From contig DAOSIS010000014.1 of assembly GCA_035366835.1 (NCBI GenBank), positions 1-64,000 on the forward strand: DNA of 64,000 nt, given 5' to 3'. Shown one piece after another: positions 1-8,398 of this stretch (positions are counted from its first letter, which is position 1; the number at the start of each line of letters is the position of its first letter). The notes beneath the pieces were generated by a model. It saw only the letters and a program-made list of their open reading frames with translations, had not been told where the DNA came from and did no database searches. This DNA is from UBA6109 sp035366835 (lineage in GTDB: Bacteria > Desulfobacterota > Syntrophia > Syntrophales > UBA6109). The position numbers and the translations under genes are program-made.

Positions 1-48
1 GCGTTCGGGACGCAGGAGTCGCGCGTTCAAATCGCGCCATCCCGACCA
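1..48 (+). tRNA. tRNA-Pro (CGG anticodon), 3' part only
   Basis: The first 48 bases are the 3' portion of a tRNA cut by the window edge. They hold an anticodon loop TTCGGGA (anticodon CGG, bases 6-8), a T arm with the loop TTCAAAT between GCGCG and CGCGC, an acceptor strand CATCCCG, the discriminator A and an encoded CCA at 46-48. A T run follows at 49-54 and could help terminate. The CGG anticodon decodes CCG, hence proline; the acceptor end also suits tRNA-Pro. The D arm is outside the window. Confidence 0.88.
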
Positions 49-121
49 TTTTTTCCTCTACTCCCCTTGCCCCGTCATTCCCCAACGAACCCCTGAAACG
101 CTTCTTCATCCACGGCGAAAC

Positions 122-1330
122 TCAGCCGACGACGGAGGCCATCTGGAAGATCGGCAGGTACATGGCGACGATCATGCCGCCGACGACCCCGCCCAGAAAG
201 ACCATCATGAAAGGCTCCAGAAGGGCGGTCATGGCCTCGACGGCCGCATCCACCTCTTCATCATAGAAGTCGGCAATCTTCGCGAGCATCTGGTCCAGTG
301 CACCCGTCGCCTCTCCGACGGCGATCATCTGGACAACCATCGAAGGGAAGATATCCGTTTCCTGCAGCGGTTCCGCGATCGTCTTCCCCTCGCTGATGCT
401 CTGCCGGACCTTGATCAGCGCCGCCTCGACCACCTTGTTGCCAGCGGTCTTGCTGACGATGTTGAGGCCTTCCAGGATCGGCACGCCGCTGCTCATCATC
501 GTCGAGAGGGTGCGGGTGAATTTGGCGACGGCAACCTTCTTCAGCAGGGGCCCGAAGACCGGCGCCTTGAGCGCCGTCCTGTCGATCATCCAGGTCCCCT
601 TTTCGGTCGCCGCAAAACGCTTGAACGCGAAGATCGCAGCGGCGACGGTGCCCCCCATGACGATGTAATAGTCCTGCATGAACTGGCTGGCGTTGACCAG
701 GATCTGCGTCGGGACAGGGAGCGTCCCCCCCATGCTCTCGAACATCTTCTGAAACACGGGGATGACCTTCAGCAGAAGCAGCGTGACGACGCCGACGGAA
801 ATGACCAGAACGCTGATCGGATAGGTCATGGCGCCCTTCACCTTCGACTTCAGTTTCATGGCCTTTTCCATATACGCGGAGAGCCGGTTCAGGATCGTAT
901 CCAGGATGCCGCCCGCCTCGCCGGCGGCGACGAGGTTCACGAAGAGATCGTCGAAGATTTCCGGATACTTCTTCAGGGCTTCAAACAGGGAGGAGCCGCC
1001 CTCGATGTCCTCCTTGATCTTGGTGATGATCTTCGCGAACGTCTTGTTCTGCTCCTGATCGGCCAAAAGCTGCAGGCACTGGATGAGCGGCAGGCCGGCG
1101 TTGATCATGGTCGCAAAGATGCGGCAGAAGACGACAACGTCCTTTTCCTTGACCCCGGGCTGGAGGAAGGGAAGGTATTCCGCAAGGTCCTTGGGCTTCG
1201 CCTTGACCTTGATCTCTTTGTACCCCTGACGGCGAAGCTGGGTGCGGACGGCGTTTGCGTCTGGGACGTCGATTTCTCCCTTCTTGACATCGCCTTTCCT
1301 GGTTGTTGCCTCCCACAAGAAAATCGGCAT
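122..1330 (-). CDS. pilC: Type IV pilus / type II secretion inner-membrane platform protein PilC
   Basis: This 402-residue protein is the polytopic inner-membrane platform on which type IV pilins are assembled, partner of the PilB/PilT ATPases. It shows two T2SSF (GspF) repeats at about 67-190 and 270-393, each with the family pattern of a soluble helical bundle followed by membrane helices; hydrophobic segments lie near 170-190, 220-240 and 375-396. Family patterns such as LVAAGEAGGILD and its second-repeat echo MIAVGEATGALD are intact. The length is normal for PilC. It sits 19 nt downstream of rlmB on the same strand; no other pilus gene is visible, so partners probably lie elsewhere or beyond the left edge. 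Confidence 0.93.
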   Translation of the reverse strand: MPIFLWEATTRKGDVKKGEIDVPDANAVRTQLRRQGYKEIKVKAKPKDLAEYLPFLQPGVKEKDVVVFCRIFATMINAGLPLIQCLQLLADQEQNKTFAKIITKIKEDIEGGSSLFEALKKYPEIFDDLFVNLVAAGEAGGILDTILNRLSAYMEKAMKLKSKVKGAMTYPISVLVISVGVVTLLLLKVIPVFQKMFESMGGTLPVPTQILVNASQFMQDYYIVMGGTVAAAIFAFKRFAATEKGTWMIDRTALKAPVFGPLLKKVAVAKFTRTLSTMMSSGVPILEGLNIVSKTAGNKVVEAALIKVRQSISEGKTIAEPLQETDIFPSMVVQMIAVGEATGALDQMLAKIADFYDEEVDAAVEAMTALLEPFMMVFLGGVVGGMIVAMYLPIFQMASVVG

Positions 1331-1349
1331 AATCAGCTCCTCGTCGGGT

Positions 1350-2117
1350 TCAGGTTTTCCTCCGCTTGCTGATCTCGTACAACAAGATCCCCGTAGCGAC
1401 CGAGACGTTCAACGAATCGATTTTCCCCATCATCGGAATCGAAACCAGAACATCGCATTTGCTGCGAAGCAGCGGCCGGATGCCCTTGCCTTCCGCCCCG
1501 GCGACGAGGGCAACCCGCCCGCAGATATCGGTCTCGTCGAGACTCCGGGACGCGGAAGAATCCGCACCGTACACCCAAAAGCCCCTGCGCTTGAGCACCT
1601 CGACGGTGCGGACGAGATTTTCCTCGAGGGCTACCGGTGTGTACAGGGCGGCCCCTGCGGATGCCTTCACGGCTGCCGCCGTCACGGGGGAAGCCCGGCG
1701 AGCCGGGATCACGACCCCGTTGGCGGCGAAACAGTGCGCCGTGCGAATCAGGGCGCCGAGGTTCTGGGGATCCAGGATTCCGTCCAGGATGAGGATGAGA
1801 TCCTCCGCCGCGGCCGGATGGCGATTGGCCAATATCTCTTCGAGGTCCGCGTAGACGAACGGTTTGACGGCGGCGGCCACACCCTGGTGACGGCCGTTGC
1901 CGCAGATCCTGTCCAGGACCCTCCGCTCCACGGTTTCGACCGGAATTCTCCGCTCAGCCGCAAGCCCCTTCAGTTCCGCCGCGTCCGCCCCTCCCCTTCC
2001 CTCGGCCACCAGGATCCTGGTCAGCCCGAGGCCGGCGCGAAGCGCTTCCCGGACGGGATTGACCCCGTACAGGATTTCATCGACGCCGTCCTCGCCCGCC
2101 CCTGTGTGCTCCTGCAA
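1350..2117 (-). CDS. rlmB: 23S rRNA 2'-O-ribose methyltransferase, RlmB/TrmH (SpoU) family
   Basis: A SpoU-class SAM-dependent RNA 2'-O-methyltransferase. The N-terminal substrate-binding domain (LYGVNPVREALRAG, about residues 14-90) is followed by the knotted SpoU domain with DGILDPQNLGALIRTA, VAGAEGKGI and MMGKIDSLNVSVATGI. The last contains the conserved N-x-S/A-V knot motif. RlmB methylates G2251 in 23S rRNA in E. coli; paralogues modify tRNA, so the exact target is inferred. No ATG or GTG lies in frame near the domain start. I chose the TTG at 2117-2115, 7 nt after the pyrF stop, giving 255 residues, which suits the family. The open frame continues upstream inside pyrF, but that part looks like shadow. 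Confidence 0.87.
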   Translation of the reverse strand: MQEHTGAGEDGVDEILYGVNPVREALRAGLGLTRILVAEGRGGADAAELKGLAAERRIPVETVERRVLDRICGNGRHQGVAAAVKPFVYADLEEILANRHPAAAEDLILILDGILDPQNLGALIRTAHCFAANGVVIPARRASPVTAAAVKASAGAALYTPVALEENLVRTVEVLKRRGFWVYGADSSASRSLDETDICGRVALVAGAEGKGIRPLLRSKCDVLVSIPMMGKIDSLNVSVATGILLYEISKRRKT

Positions 2118-2124
2118 GTTCTCA

Positions 2125-2883
2125 TCACCGAACGCGGGCGGCAAGCCCCTCGGCAATCTCCGCCGTGACCGCATCGGCCTCCGCAACCGGATCGGCCGAC
2201 GTGCGGATCGGCCTGCCCACGACGATACAATCGGCGCCCATCCGGATCGCCTCGCGCGGCGAAAGCGTTCTCTTCTGGTCGTCTTCCGCCGGCTTGGCCG
2301 CACCGCGAATGCCGGGCGTCACAATGAGAAAGTCCCTCCCGCAGCGCTCCCGGACGGCAGCCGCATCCCGCGGCGAAGCCACGACTCCGGAGACTCCGGC
2401 ACGCTTCGCCATCTCCGCCAGGTGAAGCGCCAGTTCCCCGGCACCGAGGCGGAACCCGAGCCGTTGCAGATCCGCATCGTCAAGACTGGTCAGGACCGTC
2501 ACGGCAAGCACGACAGGCGCCGGTCTTCCCAGTTGCTCCGCCGTGCGGCGGGCCGCCTCTGCCGCCTCCCTCAACATCGCCTCCCCTCCCAGGGCATGGA
2601 CGTTGAACATGGAGACGCCGAGTTTCGTCGCCGCGGACGCAGCTCCTCCCACCGTGTTGGGGATATCATGGAATTTCAGATCCAGGAACACCCGGCCGCC
2701 GCGGGCGAGGATGCCGGACACGAGCTCCGGTCCGCAGGCGGTGAAGGATTCCTTTCCGACCTTGAACAGACCGACATGACCCTGCAGGCGATCCACCCAT
2801 TCGAAAGCGGGTCCCGTCCCCCCTCCCACATCGAGGGCGAAGATCAGGCGGCTTCTCGCATCCTCATTCGCTGTATTCTTCAT
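2125..2883 (-). CDS. pyrF: Orotidine 5'-phosphate decarboxylase
   Basis: Last step of UMP synthesis: decarboxylation of OMP. The 252-residue TIM-barrel protein begins MKNTANEDARSRLIFALDVG and carries the catalytic DLKFHDIPNTV motif (D-x-K-x-x-D) near residues 67-77, plus VVGRPIRTSADP at the phosphate-binding end. I chose the ATG at 2883 because it directly precedes the first barrel strand. It overlaps the end of rpoZ by 20 nt, so translational coupling is likely. An upstream in-frame start exists but would lengthen the overlap. It belongs to the minus-strand hldE1-to-rlmB operon. Confidence 0.95.
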   Translation of the reverse strand: MKNTANEDARSRLIFALDVGGGTGPAFEWVDRLQGHVGLFKVGKESFTACGPELVSGILARGGRVFLDLKFHDIPNTVGGAASAATKLGVSMFNVHALGGEAMLREAAEAARRTAEQLGRPAPVVLAVTVLTSLDDADLQRLGFRLGAGELALHLAEMAKRAGVSGVVASPRDAAAVRERCGRDFLIVTPGIRGAAKPAEDDQKRTLSPREAIRMGADCIVVGRPIRTSADPVAEADAVTAEIAEGLAARVR

Positions 2884-3136
2884 CACCGATGAACTCGATA
2901 TCGTCGGAAATCGGCCTGTACTCTTCCTTGACACCCTTGAGATACTCCGGATGGGCGTACATCACCTTTCCGGCGGCAATCTCCCGCAACGCCGCCACGA
3001 TTTCCCTGTTGTTGCGGATATCCGCCAGCGGGCGGGATCCCTTCAGCAACTGGCGCGCACGCTGCGCCGTCAGAATGACCAATGCGAACCGATTCCTGGC
3101 CATCTGCAAGGAATCCTCTACCGTGATTCTTGCCAT
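2864..3136 (-). CDS. rpoZ: DNA-directed RNA polymerase omega subunit
   Basis: A 90-residue protein starting MARITVEDSLQMARNRFALV, the diagnostic omega N-terminus, followed by ARQLLKGSRPL and a conserved helix NNREIVAALREIAAGKV. Omega supports folding and assembly of the beta-prime subunit. The ribosome-binding site is GACAGGAG directly before the ATG, which fixes the start. The acidic C-terminus overlaps pyrF by 20 nt. In many bacteria gmk and rpoZ are adjacent, as here (78 nt apart). Confidence 0.96.
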   Translation of the reverse strand: MARITVEDSLQMARNRFALVILTAQRARQLLKGSRPLADIRNNREIVAALREIAAGKVMYAHPEYLKGVKEEYRPISDDIEFIGDEEYSE

Positions 3137-3214
3137 CTCCTGTCAACCTCCCGATCTTCATCGAAAAAGGGCTCGGCCGGATACCGGCGGCCCCGAATGA
3201 ACCCGGCAAGGCAT

Positions 3215-3853
3215 TCACCCTCGCCCGGCCTCCTGCACAAACTCACGAACCCTGCGGCCCTGGCGGTCCCGTTTCGATTTTTCCGCCAGATAGATCGACT
3301 TCAGCCGCTCCACCGCACTGTCAAGGCGGTCGTTGAAAATAACGTAATCATACCACAGAACTTCGCGGATCTCATCCAAAGCTTTTTCGAGGCGCCTGGC
3401 GATGACCTCCTCGCTCTCGCAGCCCCTGCCGTGGAGCCGCCGCCTGAGCTCGTCGATGGAGGGAGGGAGGACGAACACATAGACACCTTCGCCGTACTGG
3501 GCCTTCAGCGCCTTTGCGCCGCGAGGCTCGACATCGACAACGAGATCGAACCCCTCCCTTCGGAACTCCTCCATCGTCCTCCTGGAAGTTCCGTAATAAT
3601 GGCCGTAATTCTCCGCCCACTCCACGAATTCCCCCTCCGCAATGCCCTGCCGGAACCTCTCCTGCGAGACGAAGCGGTAGTCCCTGCCGTCCACTTCACC
3701 GGGCCGCGGCAGGCGCGTCGTGTAGGAGACGGAAAAACGCAGGTCCGGAAACATCCTGAGCAGTTCCCGGTAGATCGATGTCTTGCCCGTGCCCGAAGGA
3801 GCGGAAACTACGACAAAGATCCCTTCCTCCCGATCGCCGTTCCCGTTATTCAA
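3215..3853 (-). CDS. gmk: Guanylate kinase
   Basis: Converts GMP and ATP to GDP and ADP. The P-loop SAPSGTGKTSIYRELL lies near the N-terminus, followed by SVSYTTRLPRPGEVDGRDYRFVS, the GMP-binding region, shown here in two adjoining parts: SVSYTTRLPRPGEVDG then RDYRFVS. Later comes the lid region RLHGRGCESEEVIARRL. No ATG is available before the P-loop. The TTG at 3853-3851 overlaps the yicC stop and gives 212 residues, the usual length. A TTG further upstream, at 3883, would give 222. Overlap with yicC argues for coupled translation. Confidence 0.92.
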   Translation of the reverse strand: MNNGNGDREEGIFVVVSAPSGTGKTSIYRELLRMFPDLRFSVSYTTRLPRPGEVDGRDYRFVSQERFRQGIAEGEFVEWAENYGHYYGTSRRTMEEFRREGFDLVVDVEPRGAKALKAQYGEGVYVFVLPPSIDELRRRLHGRGCESEEVIARRLEKALDEIREVLWYDYVIFNDRLDSAVERLKSIYLAEKSKRDRQGRRVREFVQEAGRG

Positions 3854-4727
3854 GGTTCTGCACCTGTTCGCGGAGCTTTGCAAGTTCGCTTTTCATCTCA
3901 ATGACGGAGCGGGAAATTTCGACATCCGTGCTCTTCGAGCCGATCGTGTTCACCTCGCGGTTCATCTCCTGCAGAAGGAAGTCCACCTTCCGCCCGACAG
4001 GCTCGTCGCCTCCGATCATCTCCCGGAACTGGACGATGTGGCTCTTGAGGCGGGTGATCTCCTCCGTGATATCGGATTTTTCCGCCATGATGGCGATTTC
4101 CTGACTGAGCCGCGCCTCGTCGACGACGACACCGGCGGCCAACTCGCGGATTCTCTCCGCCAGGCGCCTCTGGAATTCGGCAAGGACCTGCGGGCAACGC
4201 GCCGATATCGTCTCCAGATGGCGCTCCACGAGCGCGACACGGTCCAAGAGGTCCCGGCAGAGCGCTTCCCCTTCCTTCCGCTTCATTTCCATCAGCGCCG
4301 AAATCGCCCGCTCGAAAAGCTGATCCAGAAAGATCTTCAGCCCCTCCTGATCCTCGGCCGGCTCCACCGAGACGAAAATATCGCGCATCCCGGCAAACAC
4401 GCCGAGACCGACGTCTTCCTTGAGGCCGAATTCCTCTTTCAGGCGCTGGAGCAATTCCCAGTAATTCCTGGCAAGCGGAAGGTTCAGGGCGACGTTGGCC
4501 TGCTGGGACGCTTCGCCGGCATCGACGCGCACGAAGACATCGAGCCGGCCGCGGGAGAAGTGCTCGCCCAGCTTCTTCCGAATCTCCAGGTCGAAGGCGG
4601 ACAGGACATTGGGCAGGCGGACGCTCACCTCCAGGTACCTGTGGTTCAGGGATTTGATCTCCACGGCGAACTTCTTTCCGCCGAATTCCGATTCCACCCT
4701 GCCGTATCCCGTCATGCTCCTGATCAT
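3846..4727 (-). CDS. yicC: YicC-family endoribonuclease
   Basis: A 293-residue YicC family protein with the invariant start MIRSMTGYGRVE and the C-terminal DUF1732 block SDITEEITRLKSHIVQFREM, followed by GRKVDFLLQEMNREVNTIGSKS in two contiguous pieces. E. coli YicC has been described as an endoribonuclease acting on small RNAs; that this copy does the same is inferred. The ATG overlaps the preceding stop by 4 nt (ATGA), and its end overlaps gmk. The yicC-gmk-rpoZ order is a widely conserved neighbourhood. Confidence 0.92.
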   Translation of the reverse strand: MIRSMTGYGRVESEFGGKKFAVEIKSLNHRYLEVSVRLPNVLSAFDLEIRKKLGEHFSRGRLDVFVRVDAGEASQQANVALNLPLARNYWELLQRLKEEFGLKEDVGLGVFAGMRDIFVSVEPAEDQEGLKIFLDQLFERAISALMEMKRKEGEALCRDLLDRVALVERHLETISARCPQVLAEFQRRLAERIRELAAGVVVDEARLSQEIAIMAEKSDITEEITRLKSHIVQFREMIGGDEPVGRKVDFLLQEMNREVNTIGSKSTDVEISRSVIEMKSELAKLREQVQNLE

Positions 4728-5275
4728 GAATTCCCGTCCTCTCTACGCAGCAGCTTCAGCTGCAGAAGGTATTTGCGCCGGATTCCGTTGAAGAGACCGA
4801 TCGTCCCGGCCGCCCCATAGTCCGGATAGGTCCAGGGCAATGCTTCGAGGGATCCTTGGCGGAAAACCAGGGTCAGGTCCGCGTAGATCCCGTCACGGAG
4901 ATATGGCCGATGCGCATAACCCTTGCCCGTCGCCAGAATCAGGTGAGCCTGCGAAAGGTAGCCGGGGTCGATGTTCATCTCACGCCGCTTCCCCTCCCCT
5001 GCGGAGGCCTTTTCCACCTGATTGGTGAAGAGCTTCGCGTCCGGCAGCCGTTCCGGCCGGAAAAGCGTTTCGAAGGATACGAATCTCCTTCGCAGAGGGG
5101 CGCCCATTTCACCGGCATAGTAGTCCGTATATTCGAAGGACAGGGGCGCACTGATGAAGTCGGGCCGGCCGAATTCCTCCGCAAGCGCCCTTACGGCCGC
5201 TCCGATCGCGTCGTCTCTGGCTGAAAGGACGCTCGCGACGAGCTTGACCGCCTGGGCCGGCCTGGGTTCGCTCAT
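4724..5275 (-). CDS. DUF4416 family protein, unknown function
   Basis: A 183-residue protein matching the DUF4416 family as I know it: N-terminal VKLVASVLSARDD, central FISAPLSFEYTDYYAGEMG, then NIDPGYLSQAHLILATGKGY and the arginine-rich tail GLFNGIRRKYLLQLK. The family is almost limited to Deltaproteobacteria and relatives and has no assigned activity. It is soluble, with no membrane segment. The start ATG at 5275 overlaps the hldE1 stop (ATGA), and the stop overlaps the yicC start in the same way. The open frame runs further upstream, but that portion is a shadow of hldE1. Constant linkage to heptose kinase and yicC suggests a housekeeping role. Confidence 0.85.
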   Translation of the reverse strand: MSEPRPAQAVKLVASVLSARDDAIGAAVRALAEEFGRPDFISAPLSFEYTDYYAGEMGAPLRRRFVSFETLFRPERLPDAKLFTNQVEKASAGEGKRREMNIDPGYLSQAHLILATGKGYAHRPYLRDGIYADLTLVFRQGSLEALPWTYPDYGAAGTIGLFNGIRRKYLLQLKLLRREDGNS

Positions 5276-6261
5276 AAGGCCTTCCGCAGTTCCTCCGGCG
5301 TCACGGTCGCTGTACCCCTCTTGCCGACGACGATCCCCGCGGCGGCGTTGGCCAGCACCGCCGCTTCGCGAAAGCTGGCCCCGGAGGCCATGCACAGTGC
5401 GAAGGTGCCGATGACCGTGTCTCCGGCCCCCGTGACGTCGAACACTTCCTTGGCCAGCGTCGGAAACGGCGTATGGACGATCCGGCCGTCCTTCTCGAAC
5501 AGGCTCATCCCGTCTTCGCCTCGGGTGATCAGGAGAGCCCGGAAGCCGTGTCGATCGATGATTTCGTTTCCGATCCGCACCAGGTCCGCCGCCGCGGCCA
5601 TCGCATCCCCGACGGCGCGTTGGGCCTCGTGGTGGTTCGGCGTGATCACGTCGAAACCCCTGTACAGAGAAAAATCGTTCTGTTTGGGATCCACGCAGAC
5701 CACCGCCGCCGACCCCGCGAGGATCTTCCGCACGCCGTCGAGGAGGCCCGCGCCGATCATTCCCTTGTTGTAGTCGGAAATGACGACCGCGCCCACCTTC
5801 CCGCAAAGGGAGCCGACGTACCGGAGAACCTTCCCCGTACTCGCCCGGGAAACGGGGCGCCGGCTTTCGCGGTCGAAACGCACCACCTGCTGACCCTGTG
5901 CGACAATGCGCGTTTTCATGGTGGTCGGCCGCTCGCGCTCCCGGACAACCCCTTTCGTGTCGATCCCCCGGTGCCGGAACTCGCTGAGAATGCGGTCTCC
6001 CATGGCATCGGCGCCGATGACGCCGGTAATGAAGACCTGTCCTCCGAGGCCGCAGATATTGTTGGCCACGTTGGCCGACCCTCCGAGCAGCAGGTTCTCC
6101 TTGTCGACCTCCACGACGGGAACGGGGGCCTCCGGTGAAATCCTGGAGACCCGTCCCCAGATGAAATGGTCCACCATGACATCGCCAACGACGAGAACCC
6201 TTGCCCGGGGAAAGCGGCCGATGATTTCATTCCCTCTTTTCCTGCTGAGGAGCTTCTTCAT
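5272..6261 (-). CDS. hldE1: D-glycero-beta-D-manno-heptose-7-phosphate kinase (HldE kinase domain, RfaE1)
   Basis: A PfkB-family sugar kinase of 329 residues that phosphorylates heptose 7-phosphate at C1 for LPS inner-core ADP-heptose. Seen are VLVVGDVMVDHFIWG, SPEAPVPVVEV, LLGGSANVANNI and the anion-hole motif DVTGAGDTVIGTFA. It ends shortly after the kinase fold, so the adenylyltransferase half found in fused HldE is absent and should be encoded separately (hldE2/rfaE2), not in this window. It is first in the minus-strand operon, with a sigma-70-like promoter about 85-110 nt upstream. Confidence 0.92.
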   Translation of the reverse strand: MKKLLSRKRGNEIIGRFPRARVLVVGDVMVDHFIWGRVSRISPEAPVPVVEVDKENLLLGGSANVANNICGLGGQVFITGVIGADAMGDRILSEFRHRGIDTKGVVRERERPTTMKTRIVAQGQQVVRFDRESRRPVSRASTGKVLRYVGSLCGKVGAVVISDYNKGMIGAGLLDGVRKILAGSAAVVCVDPKQNDFSLYRGFDVITPNHHEAQRAVGDAMAAAADLVRIGNEIIDRHGFRALLITRGEDGMSLFEKDGRIVHTPFPTLAKEVFDVTGAGDTVIGTFALCMASGASFREAAVLANAAAGIVVGKRGTATVTPEELRKAL

Positions 6262-6344
6262 GGTTGCATCCGAAAAAAAATATCCCTCCCGCAGCCGCCG
6301 ACCTCCGTCGGCCCCGCGCCGGGCTGAAACGAAAAAAGCGGGTA

Positions 6345-6373
6345 ATGCTATGCTGCAGTGCCCTTTTTGTCAA
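6345..6373 (-). promoter_or_regulatory. Sigma-70-type promoter for the hldE1-rlmB operon
   Basis: On the minus strand TTGACA (6373-6368), a 17-nt spacer and TAGCAT (6350-6345). Position upstream of hldE1 and perfect -35 make this the best candidate for the operon promoter; predicted leader about 77 nt. Confidence 0.6.
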
Positions 6374-6435
6374 TTCTTTTCTGGGGTACCGACCGCGGGC
6401 CCCGTCGTCGCCCGGGCCCGCGAACATCTTCGCCG

Positions 6436-6464
6436 TTGACTTCACCCATCCGTTCAAGTACAAG
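6436..6464 (+). promoter_or_regulatory. Possible sigma-70 promoter for plsC-uppP
   Basis: TTGACT (6436-6441), 17-nt spacer, TACAAG (6459-6464). Divergent from the hldE1 promoter. The leader to the plsC ATG would be about 160 nt; nothing else recognisable was found in 6465-6615. Confidence 0.45.
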
Positions 6465-6633
6465 AAAAGTCGGTCAAAACTCTCCGCAGAAACGGCTCCG
6501 AGACATGTTGGCTGCTCAGGGGGCCCTCGCCCCTGCCTTCGCCTTTCGTCTCTCGGCAAGGCATGCGGGGAATGCGGTCTCTGCCCGATTCCAACCCATC
6601 GGAAAGTCCCCCTCCCGGAGGAGAGGAGAAAGC

Positions 6634-7386
6634 ATGATTCGTTCCGCCATGCTGGTTACACTGGGGATATTCGTCACATGGTTCATTGCCACCTTCGTGG
6701 TCGTCCTGTCTTTCCTCGCGCCGAACGAAAATCGAATGCATCGAATCGCCCGGCTGTGGGCAAGGGCCCTGCTGTTCCTGTCCAATACCAGGGTGGACGT
6801 AAGGGGCGCCGAGAACATCCCTGCGGGGAAGCCTGCGGTCTTCATGGCCAACCACCAGAGCGACTTCGACATCTTCATCGTCCTGGCCCACATCCCGGTG
6901 CAGTTCCGCTGGCTGGCAAAAAAAGAGCTTTTTCACATTCCCATTTTCGGGCCGGCGATGCGGAAGGCAGGATACATCGAAATCGACCGGCAGAACCGGG
7001 AAAGGGCCTTCAAGAGTCTTGACGAAGCGGCCGAGAAAATCGGCCAGGGCAAGTGCGTGATGACGTTTCCCGAGGGGACGAGAAGCCGCGACGGCAGGAT
7101 GAAACCCTTCAAACAGGGGACCTTCTATCTGGCGATCAAGTCAGGCGCGCCCATCATCCCCATTTCCATCATCGGCTCGGGCGAAATCATGCCCAAGCGT
7201 TCGCTGCAGGTCAATCCCGGCAGGATCATCATGGCCATCGACAAGCCGATCCCCGTGACCGGCTACACGATCGAAACGAGGGCCAAACTGATCGAGCGCG
7301 TTCAGGGCGTGATCCTGAAGAACTACAACTACTGGAAGGCCGTGCGGCAAGGCGATGCGACCGACGCCGGGAAGGCGGCGGCGTGA
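6634..7386 (+). CDS. plsC: 1-acyl-sn-glycerol-3-phosphate acyltransferase
   Basis: A membrane acyltransferase of 250 residues that makes phosphatidic acid from lysophosphatidate. An N-terminal membrane helix (about 5-25, LVTLGIFVTWFIATFVVVL) precedes the catalytic NHQSDFD (HX4D) and the acceptor-binding FPEGTRSRDG motif. The ATG at 6634 has a strong purine-rich site GGAGGAGAGGAGAA just upstream. The stop overlaps the GTG start of uppP, so the two are co-translated; both serve envelope lipid metabolism. Confidence 0.93.
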   Translation: MIRSAMLVTLGIFVTWFIATFVVVLSFLAPNENRMHRIARLWARALLFLSNTRVDVRGAENIPAGKPAVFMANHQSDFDIFIVLAHIPVQFRWLAKKELFHIPIFGPAMRKAGYIEIDRQNRERAFKSLDEAAEKIGQGKCVMTFPEGTRSRDGRMKPFKQGTFYLAIKSGAPIIPISIIGSGEIMPKRSLQVNPGRIIMAIDKPIPVTGYTIETRAKLIERVQGVILKNYNYWKAVRQGDATDAGKAAA

Positions 7387-8207
7387 GCCTCTGGGTCGGC
7401 ATTCTGCTGGGCGTCGTTCAAGGTCTCACGGAATTCTTCCCCGTCAGCAGTTCCGGGCATCTGGTCCTGATTCAGGTCCTGATCCCCTCATTCGAGCAGC
7501 CGGGCGTTCTCTTCGACGCCGTCCTGCATCTGGGAACGGTGTTTTCCGTGCTCTATTTCCTGCGCCGGGAGATCGCGGCGCTGCTGCGTTCGCTTCTCCC
7601 CGATTCCCCCGGCAACGCCGCCGCTGGAGAAACGGACGCCTTTCAGGGGTCCGGGCGCTGGATCATCCTGCTGCTCCTTATCGGGACCGTCATCACGGCC
7701 GCCGTGGGCCTGACCTTCAAAGACCGGATCCACGGCCTCTTTCTGTCCCCGGAGACGACGGCTGCAGCCCTTCTGGTTACGGGAACGCTGCTCCTTCTCG
7801 CCGACCGGATCAAGGGCCCCGGACGGACGGAGCGCGACCTGTCGCTCGCGGATGCCGCGATCATCGGGATCGCCCAGGCCCTGGCGCTGGTGCCCGGCAT
7901 ATCGCGTTCCGGCTCCACGATCGCCTTCGGAATCTTCCGGAAACTCTCCCGTGAAACGGCGGCCCGCTTTTCCTTCCTGCTTTCGGTTCCGGCCGTCCTC
8001 GGCGCAGTGATCCTGGAGGCCCGCTACGCAGCGGCCGTTCCGGCCGCCGACTGGCCCGTCTACATTGCGGGTTTCCTCGCCGCCGCCGTCGCCGGCTTTG
8101 CGGCCCTCAAGGTCCTGTTCTCCGTCCTGAACCGCAGAGGGCTGTCTTTTTTTGCCTGCTATTGCTGGGCCGTCGGCGCCCTGGCCCTCCTTTTGAGTTC
8201 TTTCTGA
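7383..8207 (+). CDS. uppP: Undecaprenyl-diphosphatase
   Basis: Recycles undecaprenyl pyrophosphate to the monophosphate carrier for peptidoglycan and O-antigen synthesis. The 274-residue polytopic protein has both family signatures: VQGLTEFFPVSSSGHLVL near the N-terminus and LVPGISRSGSTIAFG near residue 170, with about eight hydrophobic segments. It starts at GTG 7383, overlapping the plsC stop. Overproduction of this family gives bacitracin resistance in other bacteria. Confidence 0.94.
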   Translation: MSLWVGILLGVVQGLTEFFPVSSSGHLVLIQVLIPSFEQPGVLFDAVLHLGTVFSVLYFLRREIAALLRSLLPDSPGNAAAGETDAFQGSGRWIILLLLIGTVITAAVGLTFKDRIHGLFLSPETTAAALLVTGTLLLLADRIKGPGRTERDLSLADAAIIGIAQALALVPGISRSGSTIAFGIFRKLSRETAARFSFLLSVPAVLGAVILEARYAAAVPAADWPVYIAGFLAAAVAGFAALKVLFSVLNRRGLSFFACYCWAVGALALLLSSF

Positions 8208-8248
8208 CGCGTACGGAGGCGTTCTCTCCCCGTTTTCGGCCAAGTCGT

Positions 8249-8277
8249 TTGACGATTTCGACGAGATCGTCTACAAT
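8249..8277 (+). promoter_or_regulatory. Sigma-70-type promoter for ftsK-rimO
   Basis: TTGACG (8249-8254), 17-nt spacer and TACAAT (8272-8277), five of six matches in each box. The leader to the ftsK ATG would be about 115 nt. Confidence 0.6.
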
Positions 8278-8398
8278 TGCGCGAATTTTCGGACCGCACG
8301 GACGCGAACCGGGTCCTCCCGGCGACCGGATCGATCGCCCTCCCCAGGGGAAATCCGGAAAGAATCTGAAAGCATACGCGACGAAAGACCATCGAACG

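Noticed and set aside
5276..5806. Upstream extension of the DUF4416 frame
   Set aside because: It lies wholly within hldE1 on the same strand in another frame and has shadow-like arginine/glycine composition.
8162..8398. Longer start for ftsK inside and after uppP
   Set aside because: The extra residues are proline/arginine-rich, overlap uppP, and precede the likely promoter at 8249-8277.
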